64,000 nt of DNA from Ensifer adhaerens (GCF_002007205.1 NZ_LAZS01000006.1:372001-436000), one strand, 5' to 3'; positions 8,590 to 23,082 are shown, counted from the first letter of the stretch. Numbers and translations: made by a program. The notes: generated by a model from the sequence alone, not told the origin.

Positions 8590-8790
8590 ATGCTTGTGTC
8601 TGTCCCAGGCCGGCCGATCCTGCCGGGTGAACTCACGAAGATCGAAGACGTCTTTACCGAAGCGCTGAGAGACCGAGAGCTGTCGCGCCAATCGCCCGAA
8701 GCCTCGGCGCTCGCTGCGCGGCTGATCGAACTCTATCAGAACGGCGTACAGGACGTGATGGCTCTGAGAGCGATGGCGAAGCTGTTTTGA
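8590..8790 (+). CDS. Small conserved-type protein of unknown function (66 aa)
   Basis: A 66-residue acidic/helical protein starting MLVSVPGRPILPGELTKIED. A GAAGGAG ribosome-binding site lies about nine bases upstream. The pattern of an N-terminal linker followed by EASALAARLIELYQNGV and DVMALRAMAKLF resembles small rhizobial proteins of unknown function that I have seen in several genomes, but I cannot name a family. It lies alone between the cyclase (divergent) and tRNA-His (convergent). No function is claimed. Confidence 0.6.
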   Translation: MLVSVPGRPILPGELTKIEDVFTEALRDRELSRQSPEASALAARLIELYQNGVQDVMALRAMAKLF

Positions 8791-8846
8791 GAACGTGCAA
8801 ACCTGCACTCGGAAAAGGCTTCAACATCCACGATGTTTGAAGAAAA

Positions 8847-8923
8847 TGGTACGGTTGGTGGGAATCGAACCTACGACCTCAGGTGCCACAAACCTGCGCT
8901 CTAACCAACTGAGCTACAACCGC
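8847..8923 (-). tRNA. tRNA-His (anticodon GTG)
   Basis: The minus strand gives a full 77-base cloverleaf: acceptor GCGGTTG pairs with CAACCGT, the D arm contains AGCTCAGTTGGTTAGAGC, the anticodon loop reads TTTGTGG with anticodon GTG, and the T arm reads GTAGGTTCGATTCCCAC. The discriminator is A73 and the CCA end is encoded. The base before position 1 is T, so no G-1 is encoded. Alphaproteobacteria including rhizobia are known for a tRNA-His that lacks the otherwise universal G-1:C73 pair. Confidence 0.95.
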
Positions 8924-9003
8924 ACATCAAGCGACATCAGTCGCTTGGCGGCTCACATACGGAGACTTCCGCCGCTTTGCAAGCCTAAACTTGAGATTAT
9001 CCT

Positions 9004-9035
9004 GCAAAAAATCCGGATGGCAAGCCATCCGGATT
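9004..9035 (-). terminator. Rho-independent terminator after phaP
   Basis: Perfect 12-base stem AATCCGGATGGC / GCCATCCGGATT with loop AA (9010-9035). On the minus strand it is followed by a run of six T. It is 75 bases beyond the phasin stop codon and upstream of tRNA-His. Confidence 0.85.
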
Positions 9036-9110
9036 CTTGGATTTCGGCGCGCTGGCAGGATTAGGCGACAGCAGTCCGTCGCCACCGTTCAGCCCGCGCA
9101 GTCGGCTGAC

Positions 9111-9560
9111 TTAGACCTTCTTGAAGGACGACATCGCCTTTTCGGCGGCGTCCTTGCCGGGCTTGGCGACGTTTTCGGCAACCTTCTTGGTGGCTTCCTG
9201 CATCGACTTCGCCTGCTCGACGGCGAGTTCGGCCTGCTTGCGGACAAAGCTCGTCTGCAGTTCGACGAATTCGGACAGCGACTTCACGCCGAGCAGCGCT
9301 TCCATGTGCGAAAGCGAGTTTTCAGCGTTGGTGCGCAGTGCGTCGATGGCCTTGAGACCGAGTTCGACGGTGCCGGTCTGGGCGCTTTCAAGCGTCGCTT
9401 CGACGGTCTTCGTTGCCTCTTCGGCAGCGGTCTTCATCTTGGAATAGGCTTCCTTCGACTGGACGGCACCCTTTTCCGCGAAATCGCGGAAGCTGTCGGT
9501 GAACTTCGCCGGGTCGAAAGAGGAAAGGGAAAATACGTCGTCGGTCTTCTTGGTAGCCAT
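9111..9560 (-). CDS. phaP: Phasin, polyhydroxybutyrate granule-associated protein
   Basis: A 149-residue Ala/Lys/Glu-rich, wholly helical protein without signal peptide or membrane segment. Its central part (SHMEALLGVKSLSEFVELQ, then TSFVRKQAE) is characteristic of the phasin_2 family. Phasins coat polyhydroxybutyrate granules and control their size and number. AAGGAG stands seven bases before the ATG. The acetoacetyl-CoA synthetase gene 6 kb away works in the same storage-polymer cycle. S. meliloti has two phasins; context matches the copy next to cbrA as I remember it. Strong terminator downstream. Confidence 0.88.
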   Translation of the reverse strand: MATKKTDDVFSLSSFDPAKFTDSFRDFAEKGAVQSKEAYSKMKTAAEEATKTVEATLESAQTGTVELGLKAIDALRTNAENSLSHMEALLGVKSLSEFVELQTSFVRKQAELAVEQAKSMQEATKKVAENVAKPGKDAAEKAMSSFKKV

Positions 9561-9790
9561 GAAAGCGCTCCTTGGTGTCAGGCCCTCTTCAGAGGCGCCG
9601 TTGATTGATGCGCACTATATAATCCATTCCCTTGTGCATTGCAATAAAATTGTGCAGCGCACAAAATCCGTAGCATTAACCTTTCGCGCTGAAAGCCGTG
9701 ACGAAGCGCCGGCCCTCGCTGGACCCTCGCGGGCCTGCCGGGTATTAATAGAGTGTTAACCCGCAAGCGATCCGTCAATAGGCCCCTTTA

Positions 9791-13480
<3,690 letters not shown>

Positions 13481-13509
13481 GGCCGGATGTTATAAGGAAA
13501 TGTTGACTT

Positions 13510-15255
13510 GTGGCGGCCAGTTTGCTGGCCGCCATCGGCCATTTCCTGCCGTCATGCCGCGGAATCGATCGATTGCAGTCCACATCTCAGAGCATCAAGC
13601 GCCGCCATGCACGCGCGGGAACCGGTCTTTCCCATCCCCTGCTGGCGACCTGGGCCGGATTGACATCGGCCATCGTGCTGATGCCGATCATTGCTATCGC
13701 CTGGCTCGCGATCTCCGGCGGCGGCGGCAACTGGCCGCATCTCATGGAAAACGTCGTTCCGCGCGCCACCGGGCGAACGCTGCTCTTGATCTCGCTGACG
13801 GGCGCTGCGACCGCCTTCGTCGGCATCCTGACCGCGTGGCTGGTCGCGAGCTGCGAGTTTCCGCTGCGGCGTTTTCTCTCGGCCGCTCTGGTCTTGCCGC
13901 TTGCGATCCCCGCTTACCTTGCGGCCTATGCGTTCGGCGAGCTTTTCACCTTTACCGGGCCGGTGCAGGGGCTGATCCGCGCCATCTTCGGCTTCAAGAC
14001 GAGCCGCGACTACTGGTTTCCGGATATCCGTTCGCTCGGCGGCGCCGTGCTGGTGCTCAGTTCGGTTCTCTATCCCTATATCTATCTCGCCTGCCGATCG
14101 ATGTTCCTGATGCAGGGACGCGCGGCCGCCGACGTCGCCCGCACGCTCGGCGCCGGGCCGCTGAAGGTGTTCTTCCGCATCCAGATACCGATGGCCCGCC
14201 CGGCCATCATGATCGGCCTGACGCTGGTGGCGATGGAGACACTGAACGACATCGGCGCGGTTGAATTCCTCGGCGTGCAGACGCTCACCTTTTCGATCTT
14301 CGACACGTGGCTGAACCGCGGCAGCCTTGCGGGCGCCGCGCAGATCGCCTGCATCATGCTGGTTTTCGTCATCGGCCTGATGATGATCGAGCGGGCCGCG
14401 CGGCGGCGCCAGCGCTTCTCCAGCCAGAAGACGACATCGGCCGTCCATGACGCCGCCAGGCTTGTGCTAACCGGCTGGAAGAAGTGGGCCGCGATGCTCG
14501 CCTGCCTGTTGCCCGTGCTCTCGGGCTTTGCCGTTCCCTTCCTGATCCTCGGCAATTTCGCGCTCAAGCGCATCGACCAGTTCATCGAGCCGCGGCTGCT
14601 GAGCGCCCTCTTCCACAGCATCCTGGTTTCGGGCGCGGCCGCAACGGTTACCGTTCTGCTCGGCTTCGTGCTCGCCTATGCGGCACGCACCGGGCACTCG
14701 CGGGTGACTGACCTCGCCGGGCGGCTCGCTTCCTTCGGCTATGGCGTGCCCGGTACCGTGCTTGCCATCGGCGTGCTCTTTCCGCTTGCGGCGCTCGACA
14801 ACCTGATCGACGCCGGCATGCGCGATACGTTCGGCGTCTCCACCGGCCTGATGATGACCGGCACCGGCTTTGCGATCATCTATGCCTGCAGCGTGCGCTT
14901 CCTCACCATGGCCGAGGGTTCGCTCGAGGCCGGGTTCCAGAAGCTTTCTCCGCATCTCGACATGGCCTCGCGCGCGCTTGGCCGCACCGGCGGACAGACC
15001 TTGCGCACCGTGCTCCTGCCGATGATGCGTCCGGCGGTGCTCACCGCCGCCCTGCTCGTCTTCATCGAAACCATGAAGGAACTTTCGGCAACGATCATGC
15101 TGAGGCCCTTCAACTTCAATACGCTGGCGACGCTCGTCTACGAAGACGCGTCGCGGGCAAAGGTCGAAGACGCTTCGGTCGCGGCGATGATCATCGTCGT
15201 CGCCGGCATGATCCCGGTCATCCTCGTTTCCCGATCGCTCGAACGCCGATCCTGA
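13510..15255 (+). CDS. fbpB: Iron(III)-type ABC transporter permease, two fused permease domains
   Basis: Up to 581 residues with about twelve membrane segments and two BPD_transp_1 modules, each with an EAA-type loop (ADVARTLGAGPLKVFFRIQI near residue 215 and MASRALGRTGGQTLRTVLLP near 495). This duplicated form is typical of FbpB/SfuB/AfuB ferric-iron importers. No binding-protein or ATPase gene is adjacent; the fbpA at 2767 is the obvious partner candidate. The start is uncertain. A GTG at 13510 opens the frame but sits in a perfect hairpin, and a TTG at 13573 after GGAA gives a more normal N-terminus. It follows cbrA by 29 bases, so co-transcription is possible. Confidence 0.82.
   Translation: MAASLLAAIGHFLPSCRGIDRLQSTSQSIKRRHARAGTGLSHPLLATWAGLTSAIVLMPIIAIAWLAISGGGGNWPHLMENVVPRATGRTLLLISLTGAATAFVGILTAWLVASCEFPLRRFLSAALVLPLAIPAYLAAYAFGELFTFTGPVQGLIRAIFGFKTSRDYWFPDIRSLGGAVLVLSSVLYPYIYLACRSMFLMQGRAAADVARTLGAGPLKVFFRIQIPMARPAIMIGLTLVAMETLNDIGAVEFLGVQTLTFSIFDTWLNRGSLAGAAQIACIMLVFVIGLMMIERAARRRQRFSSQKTTSAVHDAARLVLTGWKKWAAMLACLLPVLSGFAVPFLILGNFALKRIDQFIEPRLLSALFHSILVSGAAATVTVLLGFVLAYAARTGHSRVTDLAGRLASFGYGVPGTVLAIGVLFPLAALDNLIDAGMRDTFGVSTGLMMTGTGFAIIYACSVRFLTMAEGSLEAGFQKLSPHLDMASRALGRTGGQTLRTVLLPMMRPAVLTAALLVFIETMKELSATIMLRPFNFNTLATLVYEDASRAKVEDASVAAMIIVVAGMIPVILVSRSLERRS
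13512..13533 (+). repeat. Perfect hairpin at the fbpB 5' end
   Basis: GGCGGCCAG-TTTG-CTGGCCGCC is a nine-base perfect stem with a four-base loop. It starts 31 bases after the cbrA stop, with no T-run behind it. It may stabilise cbrA mRNA, weaken read-through, or mask the GTG at 13510, which argues for the later TTG start of the permease gene. Confidence 0.5.
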
Positions 15256-15276
15256 GCCTTTGCGGGTCGCAGGCAT

Positions 15277-15304
15277 AAAAAAGAGGTGGCTGGGAGGCCA
15301 CCTC
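15277..15304 (-). terminator. Rho-independent terminator reading leftwards, downstream of acsA
   Basis: Stem GAGGTGGC / GCCACCTC (15283-15304) with a six-base loop that reads CTCCCA on the minus strand. On that strand it is followed by TTTTTTAT. On the plus strand the T-run is missing, so it terminates leftward transcription. It lies 225 bases past the acsA stop, which leaves room for a separate transcript (next entry). Confidence 0.75.
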
Positions 15305-15453
15305 GATAGTTGAATGCTAAACCAACAATCGCTCGAGAAGTAACCAAGTCATGTCCGCGACGGCAGCTCTGCCGAACGCCGATCCAACATCGATCAGCCT
15401 CAAGTTGGCATGACCATGCGCCCCCAAACCTTAACAGAACCTTACTCGCCACA
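15277..15453 (-). ncRNA. Candidate small RNA in the acsA-fbpB gap
   Basis: On the minus strand a -10-like TAAAAT (15460-15465) with a 4/6 -35 match TTCAGA 16 bases before it could start a transcript near 15453. That transcript would end at the strong terminator at 15277-15304, giving about 175 bases. It has no open frame with a ribosome-binding site. The terminator loop carries CTCCCA, an anti-Shine-Dalgarno-like motif common in rhizobial trans-acting RNAs. The alternative is that this is only the 3' untranslated region of acsA. Confidence 0.3.
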
Positions 15454-15528
15454 TCCGCAATTTTAGGGATTTTTCAGCAAGTCTGAAGCCTTGGTTAATT
15501 CCAATCACGCGAATCCGTTAACGCGCCC

Positions 15529-17481
<1,953 letters not shown>

Positions 17482-17667
17482 GCTTTCCTCCACTCCTGCT
17501 CCATGCCCTCTATACCATGCTGCATCGCAAAATAAACAGCAGCGGCAGGGGCCTCGTCATCGCGTGGACGACATTTACCTGTCTGTTGCCTGTCCGTCGC
17601 ATTTGATTTCTGAGAACCGAAGGCCTATCCAAGCTCACGTGACCCAAGCGACGGCGACCAGGCGGAC

Positions 17668-19485
17668 ATGAGACGGAAATTTCTGCATATGATGCGCGAC
17701 GTACGCCTGTTGTCGCGTTTACGGCGCCGCCATTTCCTTTGGCCTGCCGCAATCGGCGTCGGGCTTGCTGCCGGCTACAACGCCGTACTGCCCTTGCTGA
17801 TTTCGACGACGGACGTGCGCCCGACCGTGGAACACATGCTGGATGCATGGTCCGGTGGCAAGAGCCGGATAGCGGGCAATCCCGAAATCAGCTTCTGGCC
17901 GGAACCGACGCTTACCCTCCGCTCGGCGACGATCGAAACCGCCGACGGATCGTCCCGCAAGCTCGCGCATATCGGCAGCATCACCGCCACCTTCAGCCTG
18001 CTCTCGGCGATCGACGGCACGCCGGCCCTTCGCGACGTCCGGCTGGTCGAGCCCGTCGTCACGCTCGAGCGGCGTACGGACGGCACGCTCAACTGGCAAC
18101 GGCCGCATTGGCTGAGCACACCGGATATGCGAGCCGCCGACAGGGATACGCCATTCGGCGATGTCGCGGTGGAAAACGGCCGCCTGCAGATCATCGACCT
18201 CGTGACCAACCAGACCCGGGAGTTTTCCGGTATATCGGGAACCATCGCCTGGCCGTCTTACTCCAAGCAGCTCAGCGCCCGGCTTTCGGGCAGCCTTGGC
18301 GGGCAGATGGTGGCCTGGACGCTCGAGTGCAACGAACCGCTGAGCCTGCTTACCGGCCGCGATGTGGCGCTCAAGACATCGCTGACCTCCGCGGCGCTCA
18401 ATCTCTCATTCGAAGGTAACGGCAATCTCTCGTCGGTGCCGACCGCCGCGGGTCGGCTGCAGGTTTCGACGGCCTCGCTGCAGGCCCTTTCCGCATGGTA
18501 TCAGGGCAAGGCGGCGCGCGCGCTTCCGGACAGCGGTTTCAGCCTCAGCGCCAACGTCACGAGCGGCAAGGCATCGCTGAAGCTCGACGAGCTTCATCTG
18601 ACGCTCGGTGGCGCCAATGCGACCGGCATTCTCGACATCTCCACGTCCCTCGACAATACGCACCGCCTCGAGGGTACGCTCGCGTTCGACCGCATCGATC
18701 TCAACGGCCTGCAGCCCTTCATCGATCCGCTGGAGCCCGACGAACTCACGCAGCAACTGGGCGACGCTTTCGCGCGCGGCTGGCGTGCCGATGTGCGACT
18801 GTCGGCGCAGGAGGCGCTGGTGGGCCCGCTGCGGCTGGAAGATCTCGCCGCCGGCGTCATCATCGATCACGGGCGCGCGTCGATCGACGTGGCCGACAGC
18901 ACCTATGCCAATGGCCGGCTCAGCGGACGGCTCGAAGCTTCGGAAAAGGGGCTCGCCGGCGGCGGCAAGCTGGAGCTGGTGCTGAAGAATGCCGACCTCT
19001 CCGCCGCCCTCGCCGGCCTTGGCTTCACCGGGCCTGTCCCCACCGGCCGGGGCAACGTCAATTTCGACCTTGCGACGGAGCATCCGTTCTGGGCCGCACA
19101 GGCGGCCGAGGCTTCCGGCCGCATCCGGCTTTCGCTCGCCAATGGCAACCTGTCCGGCTTCGACGCAACCACCTTCGCGAATCTCGTCAGAGCCGGCGAG
19201 TTCTTTTCGCTGGCGCAGGCGAGCGACGGCAACTTCGCCTTCCAGACGGCCGACATCGAAGCCAGTTTCGGCGAAGGGTCGGCGCGGCTGAACCGGGCGA
19301 CTTTCGCCGGCGAAACCGGCAATCTTTCAGTCAACGGCGTCATTCCCTATCGCAGCGGCAGCCTGGCGCTCGCCGGCACCTACACCGATACCTTGAACGC
19401 AGGACAAAGGCTGCGCTTCTTCGTCGGCGGCTCCTGGCCGAATGCGGTGATCTCGCCTTTGTCGGTTCTCGGCGAACCCAACTGA
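17668..19485 (+). CDS. AsmA-family protein
   Basis: A 605-residue protein with one N-terminal membrane anchor (~22-45, HFLWPAAIGVGLAAGYNAVL). It is followed by a large, probably periplasmic beta-rich region. The first block has the AsmA pattern (GNPEISFWPEPTLTLRSATI, IGSITATFSLLS, LRDVRLVEPVVTLER), and the last block the AsmA C-terminal pattern (GRIRLSLANGNLSGFDAT). AsmA-like proteins are thought to act in envelope lipid transport and outer-membrane homeostasis. It is a single gene divergent from acsA (186 bases). An alternative start at 17689 would shorten it by seven residues. Precise role unknown. Confidence 0.82.
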   Translation: MRRKFLHMMRDVRLLSRLRRRHFLWPAAIGVGLAAGYNAVLPLLISTTDVRPTVEHMLDAWSGGKSRIAGNPEISFWPEPTLTLRSATIETADGSSRKLAHIGSITATFSLLSAIDGTPALRDVRLVEPVVTLERRTDGTLNWQRPHWLSTPDMRAADRDTPFGDVAVENGRLQIIDLVTNQTREFSGISGTIAWPSYSKQLSARLSGSLGGQMVAWTLECNEPLSLLTGRDVALKTSLTSAALNLSFEGNGNLSSVPTAAGRLQVSTASLQALSAWYQGKAARALPDSGFSLSANVTSGKASLKLDELHLTLGGANATGILDISTSLDNTHRLEGTLAFDRIDLNGLQPFIDPLEPDELTQQLGDAFARGWRADVRLSAQEALVGPLRLEDLAAGVIIDHGRASIDVADSTYANGRLSGRLEASEKGLAGGGKLELVLKNADLSAALAGLGFTGPVPTGRGNVNFDLATEHPFWAAQAAEASGRIRLSLANGNLSGFDATTFANLVRAGEFFSLAQASDGNFAFQTADIEASFGEGSARLNRATFAGETGNLSVNGVIPYRSGSLALAGTYTDTLNAGQRLRFFVGGSWPNAVISPLSVLGEPN

Positions 19486-19696
19486 AACGACCGGTGTAAG
19501 GCACGCCGGCCGTTCGTTTCGTAAGGGGCCTCTTCGCGCTGTTCGCGAAACCGCACCGTTCAGGATTGAAAGGCGTTTCATCAACGCCCCGTATCGACTT
19601 CCGGTTGTTGAGGTGATTAAACCGCGGCTCGCCAAGATAGCGGCGCCTGCCTCCCTCGACGCGCATTCAACTGCAGCATTTTTTAGAGAAACAACT

Positions 19697-20065
19697 ATGA
19701 AGTACCCGACCTACGGCCTGATACTGGCATCGATGCTGACCGCCTGCACAGCAGTAAACCGCATTCCTGAAGAACACAGAATGGACAAGCACTACGGCGA
19801 AGCCAGCTACTTTATGTCCAGATGCCCGCAATACAAATCGCTCGAACTTAAGGGCGCCGTATTTGCCTATTGCTTGGCCAACAAGGCCTACAATACCGGA
19901 TGCAACCCAAAGCAAATGGCCAATGCCTTCCTTGATGGAGCGCTTGCTTCGGAAAAAACCACCAAGGCTCGCTACGAAAACGTGCCGACAGAGAAGGTCT
20001 GCTCAGTCGCAGAGGCGCGTTACGGCAAGAACGGCTCAGTCTTTAAGCAGCTAATGATCCGCTGA
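19697..20065 (+). CDS. Small putative lipoprotein of unknown function (122 aa)
   Basis: The ATG at 19697 opens a short signal sequence MKYPTYGLILASMLTAC, whose end, LTAC, is a good lipobox, so the mature protein should begin with lipidated Cys19 or the nearby equivalent. The remainder has paired cysteines (SRCPQYK, FAYCLANKAYNTGCNP, KVCSVAEARYG) that could form disulfides in the periplasm. I do not recognise the family. Base composition is clearly less GC-rich than in the neighbours and AT-ending codons are frequent, which suggests acquisition by transfer. The Shine-Dalgarno (AGAGAAAC) is weak. Upstream in-frame codons from 19613 give no signal peptide and were not used. Confidence 0.65.
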   Translation: MKYPTYGLILASMLTACTAVNRIPEEHRMDKHYGEASYFMSRCPQYKSLELKGAVFAYCLANKAYNTGCNPKQMANAFLDGALASEKTTKARYENVPTEKVCSVAEARYGKNGSVFKQLMIR

Positions 20066-20141
20066 TCAGACATCGCCTCTGCTCAACTCGGAGCCTGCCG
20101 GCAACTCCTCGGAACAGGCCGGCAAGATGCGAGATGATGAC

Positions 20142-20167
20142 CGGCCGGTGTCGAGCACCACCGGCCG
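20142..20167 (-). terminator. Possible terminator hairpin after potI
   Basis: An eight-base stem CGGCCGGT / ACCGGCCG with a ten-base loop, 31 bases past the potI stop on the minus strand. There is no T-run, so it may be a stabilising stem rather than an intrinsic terminator. Confidence 0.3.
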
Positions 20168-20197
20168 CTTCGAAACCGATTTCCGCACGGTAGCGGC

Positions 20198-21016
20198 TCA
20201 GGACTGGGCGAAGGCCGCCCGCTCGTCCCTCTCGCGTTGCGCCTCGCGCTGCTTCGTCACGATCGAGGCAACGACCACGCCAATGGCGACGACGCCGATG
20301 AGGATCGTGCAGATCGCGTTGATTTCCGGCGTCACGCCGAGCCGCACCTGGCTGTAGATCTTCATCGGCAGCGTGGTGGCGCCAGGCCCCGTGGTGAAGC
20401 TCGATATCACCAGGTCATCCAGCGACAGCGTGAAGGCGAGGACCCAGCCGGAGAACACCGCCGGCGCGATCACCGGCAGGGTGATGGCGAAGAAGGTCCG
20501 GACCGGCGTGGCGCCGAGATCGAGGGCCGCTTCTTCGATCGACTGGTCGAAGCTCAGGAGCCGCGACTGCACGACCACGGCGACGAAGCACATGGTGAAC
20601 GTGATGTGGGCCAGCGTGATCGTCCAGAAGCCGCGATCGAGACCGATGGCGACGAAGAGCAACAGCAGCGACAGGCCGGTAATGACCTCCGGCATGACCA
20701 GCGGCGCGTAGACCATGCCGGAAAACAGCATGCGGCCGCGAAAGCGCGTGTAGCGAACCAGCGCCAGCGCGGCGAGCGTGCCAAGGACGGTGGCGCAGGT
20801 CGCCGAGATCAGCGCGACGCGGATCGTTACCCAGGCGGCATCGAGCAGCGCCTGATTGTGCCAAAGCTGCGTGTACCATTTGGTCGAAAAGCCCGCCCAG
20901 ACCGTGACGAGCTTCGATTCGTTGAAGGAAAAGATCACCAGAAGCACGATCGGCAGGTAGAGGAAGCCGAAGCCGAGCACGATCGAGGCGATGTTGAAGC
21001 GTGACCAGTTGCCCAT
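20198..21016 (-). CDS. potI: Putrescine/spermidine-type ABC transporter permease PotI
   Basis: A 272-residue inner-membrane permease with about six membrane segments and the EAA loop EEAALDLGATPVRTFFAITL (~165-185). LSLDDLVISSFTTGPGATTLPM is a signature of the PotC/PotI branch of polyamine permeases. It is the last gene of potF-potG-potH-potI, with four bases between it and potH. It should form the heterodimeric channel with PotH. The puuA-puuB genes 15 kb away supply a route for putrescine breakdown, which supports putrescine as the substrate. Confidence 0.9.
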   Translation of the reverse strand: MGNWSRFNIASIVLGFGFLYLPIVLLVIFSFNESKLVTVWAGFSTKWYTQLWHNQALLDAAWVTIRVALISATCATVLGTLAALALVRYTRFRGRMLFSGMVYAPLVMPEVITGLSLLLLFVAIGLDRGFWTITLAHITFTMCFVAVVVQSRLLSFDQSIEEAALDLGATPVRTFFAITLPVIAPAVFSGWVLAFTLSLDDLVISSFTTGPGATTLPMKIYSQVRLGVTPEINAICTILIGVVAIGVVVASIVTKQREAQRERDERAAFAQS

Positions 21017-21020
21017 CGCG

Positions 21021-21932
21021 TTACCTCCCCTCGCCGTCGGCCTTGGCCTGGGCGTTCTGGAAGTAGACGATCGGCAGCACCAGGATCAGAAGCAGGATCG
21101 TCGCCACCGCCGAAGACACCGGCCAGTCGCGGTTGGCGTTGAACTCGTTCCAGAGCGTCTTGCCGATCATCAGCGTTTCCGAGCCGCCGAGCAGATCGGG
21201 GATGACGAATTCGCCGACGGCGGGGATGAAGACGAGCAGGCAGCCGGCCACCACGCCCGCCAGCGACAGCGGGAAGGTCACGCGCCAGAAGGCCGTGAAC
21301 GGCGTGCAGCCGAGATCGAGTGCGGCTTCGGTCAGCGTGTGGTCCATCTTTTCGAGCGACGAATAGATCGGAAGCACCATGAAGGGCAGATAGGAATAGA
21401 CGATGCCGATATAGATCGCCCAATTGGTGTTGAGGATGATCAGCGGCTGGTCGATGACGTTGATGCTCATCAGGAACTGGTTGAGCAGCCCCTCGGGCTT
21501 GAGGATCGCGATCCAGGCATAGACGCGGATCAGGAAGCTTGTCCAGAACGGCAGGATCACCAGCATCAGCAGCGTCGGGCGAATGGTCTTCGGCGCCTTC
21601 GCCATGCCGTAGGCGACCGGATAGGCGATCAGCAGCGTCAGGACCGTCGAGACCCCCGCGATGATGACACTCGACACATAGGCGTTGAAGTAGAGGACGT
21701 CTTCCGTCAGCCAGACATAGTTGTCGAACGAGAACTCCCGCGCCTTGTCGAGGATTCCGGTCAGGCCGCCGAAGAGATCGAAGACCGGCGTATAGGGCGG
21801 CATGGCCACCGCCGTCTGCGACAGCGAGATGCGGAAGACGATGAAGAACGGAATGAGGAAGAAGAACAGCAGCCAGGCATAGGGGATGATGATGACGAGG
21901 CGGCTGAAGAGAGCGGATGCGACGCGTGTCAT
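21021..21932 (-). CDS. potH: Putrescine/spermidine-type ABC transporter permease PotH
   Basis: A 303-residue permease with an N-terminal membrane segment (LVIIIPYAWLLFFFLIPFFI), a periplasmic stretch and five further segments. The EAA loop is EAALDLGCTPFTAFWRVTFP, and FVIPDLLGGSETLMIGKTLW near the C-terminus is a PotB/PotH landmark. It partners PotI in the membrane. It is separated by four bases from both potG and potI, so translation is probably coupled. Confidence 0.9.
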   Translation of the reverse strand: MTRVASALFSRLVIIIPYAWLLFFFLIPFFIVFRISLSQTAVAMPPYTPVFDLFGGLTGILDKAREFSFDNYVWLTEDVLYFNAYVSSVIIAGVSTVLTLLIAYPVAYGMAKAPKTIRPTLLMLVILPFWTSFLIRVYAWIAILKPEGLLNQFLMSINVIDQPLIILNTNWAIYIGIVYSYLPFMVLPIYSSLEKMDHTLTEAALDLGCTPFTAFWRVTFPLSLAGVVAGCLLVFIPAVGEFVIPDLLGGSETLMIGKTLWNEFNANRDWPVSSAVATILLLILVLPIVYFQNAQAKADGEGR

Positions 21933-21936
21933 GGCC

Positions 21937-23082
21937 TCAATCCTTCAGAACGACGCCGGCATCTTCGCCGAAGGAAACCCAGACCTCCTGGTCGTAACCA
22001 AGCGGATCCTCGACAGCGCGCACCGCATTCAGCGACGACGCCTTGATCACGCGCCCGTCCTTCAGGCGCACGTGGAAGACGGTCATGTCGCCGAGATAGC
22101 CGATGTCCCAGATCTCGCCCTGAACGGCGTTGACCGGCGCATGAGCCGGCGGCTGGCGGCTGACGCGGATCTTTTCCGGACGGACGGCGACGGCGGACTT
22201 GCCGCCGGTCGCCGGCGTTTCGGGGGACGCCATGCGGATGGGAAAGCCGTTGGTGCCTTCAAGGCGCACATAGCCGCCTTCGGCTCCGGAAACCGCGCCC
22301 TCGAAAATGTTGACGTCGCCGATGAAGTCCGCGACGAAGCGCGAATTCGGCGCCTCGTAGATTTCAGCCGGCGTCGCCACCTGAACGACCTTGCCGTGGC
22401 TCATGACCGCGATGCGGTCGGCCATCGTCATCGCCTCTTCCTGATCGTGGGTGACGACGACGAAGGTGAGGCCGAGCTCCTGCTGCAGGTCCATAAGCTC
22501 GAATTGAGTTTCCTCGCGCAGCTTCTTGTCGAGCGCGCCGAGCGGTTCGTCGAGCAAAAGCACCTTCGGCCGCTTGGCGAGCGAGCGGGCGAGCGCGACA
22601 CGCTGGCGCTGGCCGCCCGAGAGCTGGTGGGGCTTGCGCTGCGAGAATTTTTCGAGCTTGACGAGCTTCAGCATCTGGGCGACGCGCGCTGCGATATCCG
22701 CCTTCGGCATGCCATCCTGCTTCAGGCCGAAGGCGATGTTGTTCTCGACCGTCATGTGCGGGAAGAGCGCGTAGGACTGGAACATCATGTTGACCGGCCG
22801 GCGATAGGGCGGGATGCCCGCGAGGCTCTGGCCGTCGAGGATGATCTCGCCTGAGGTCGGCTGTTCAAAACCGGCGAGCATGCGCAGCAGCGTCGACTTT
22901 CCGCAGCCGGACGCGCCGAGCAGCGCGAAGAACTCGCGCGTGTAGATATCCAGCGAAAGGTCGTCGACGGCGGTGAAGTCGCCGAACCGCTTGGTCACGT
23001 TCTTGACGGAAATGAATGGCTTGGAAGCGGGATCCGCCCAAGGGGCAAAGGACCGCCGGATACTGCCGAGAGACTTCATCAT
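21937..23082 (-). CDS. potG: Putrescine/spermidine-type ABC transporter ATPase PotG
   Basis: A 381-residue ABC ATPase. Walker A is GASGCGKST (~55), the Q-loop is in MMFQSYALFPHMTV, the signature is LSGGQRQRVALARSLA, Walker B is LLLDEPLGALD and the switch His is in VVTHDQEEAMT. The C-terminal ~110 residues are a TOBE regulatory domain, as in PotA/PotG. It powers import through PotH-PotI. An adjacent ATG at 23079 is an equally possible start. A hairpin with a T-run separates it from potF, so it is probably made in lower amount than the binding protein. Confidence 0.92.
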   Translation of the reverse strand: MMKSLGSIRRSFAPWADPASKPFISVKNVTKRFGDFTAVDDLSLDIYTREFFALLGASGCGKSTLLRMLAGFEQPTSGEIILDGQSLAGIPPYRRPVNMMFQSYALFPHMTVENNIAFGLKQDGMPKADIAARVAQMLKLVKLEKFSQRKPHQLSGGQRQRVALARSLAKRPKVLLLDEPLGALDKKLREETQFELMDLQQELGLTFVVVTHDQEEAMTMADRIAVMSHGKVVQVATPAEIYEAPNSRFVADFIGDVNIFEGAVSGAEGGYVRLEGTNGFPIRMASPETPATGGKSAVAVRPEKIRVSRQPPAHAPVNAVQGEIWDIGYLGDMTVFHVRLKDGRVIKASSLNAVRAVEDPLGYDQEVWVSFGEDAGVVLKD

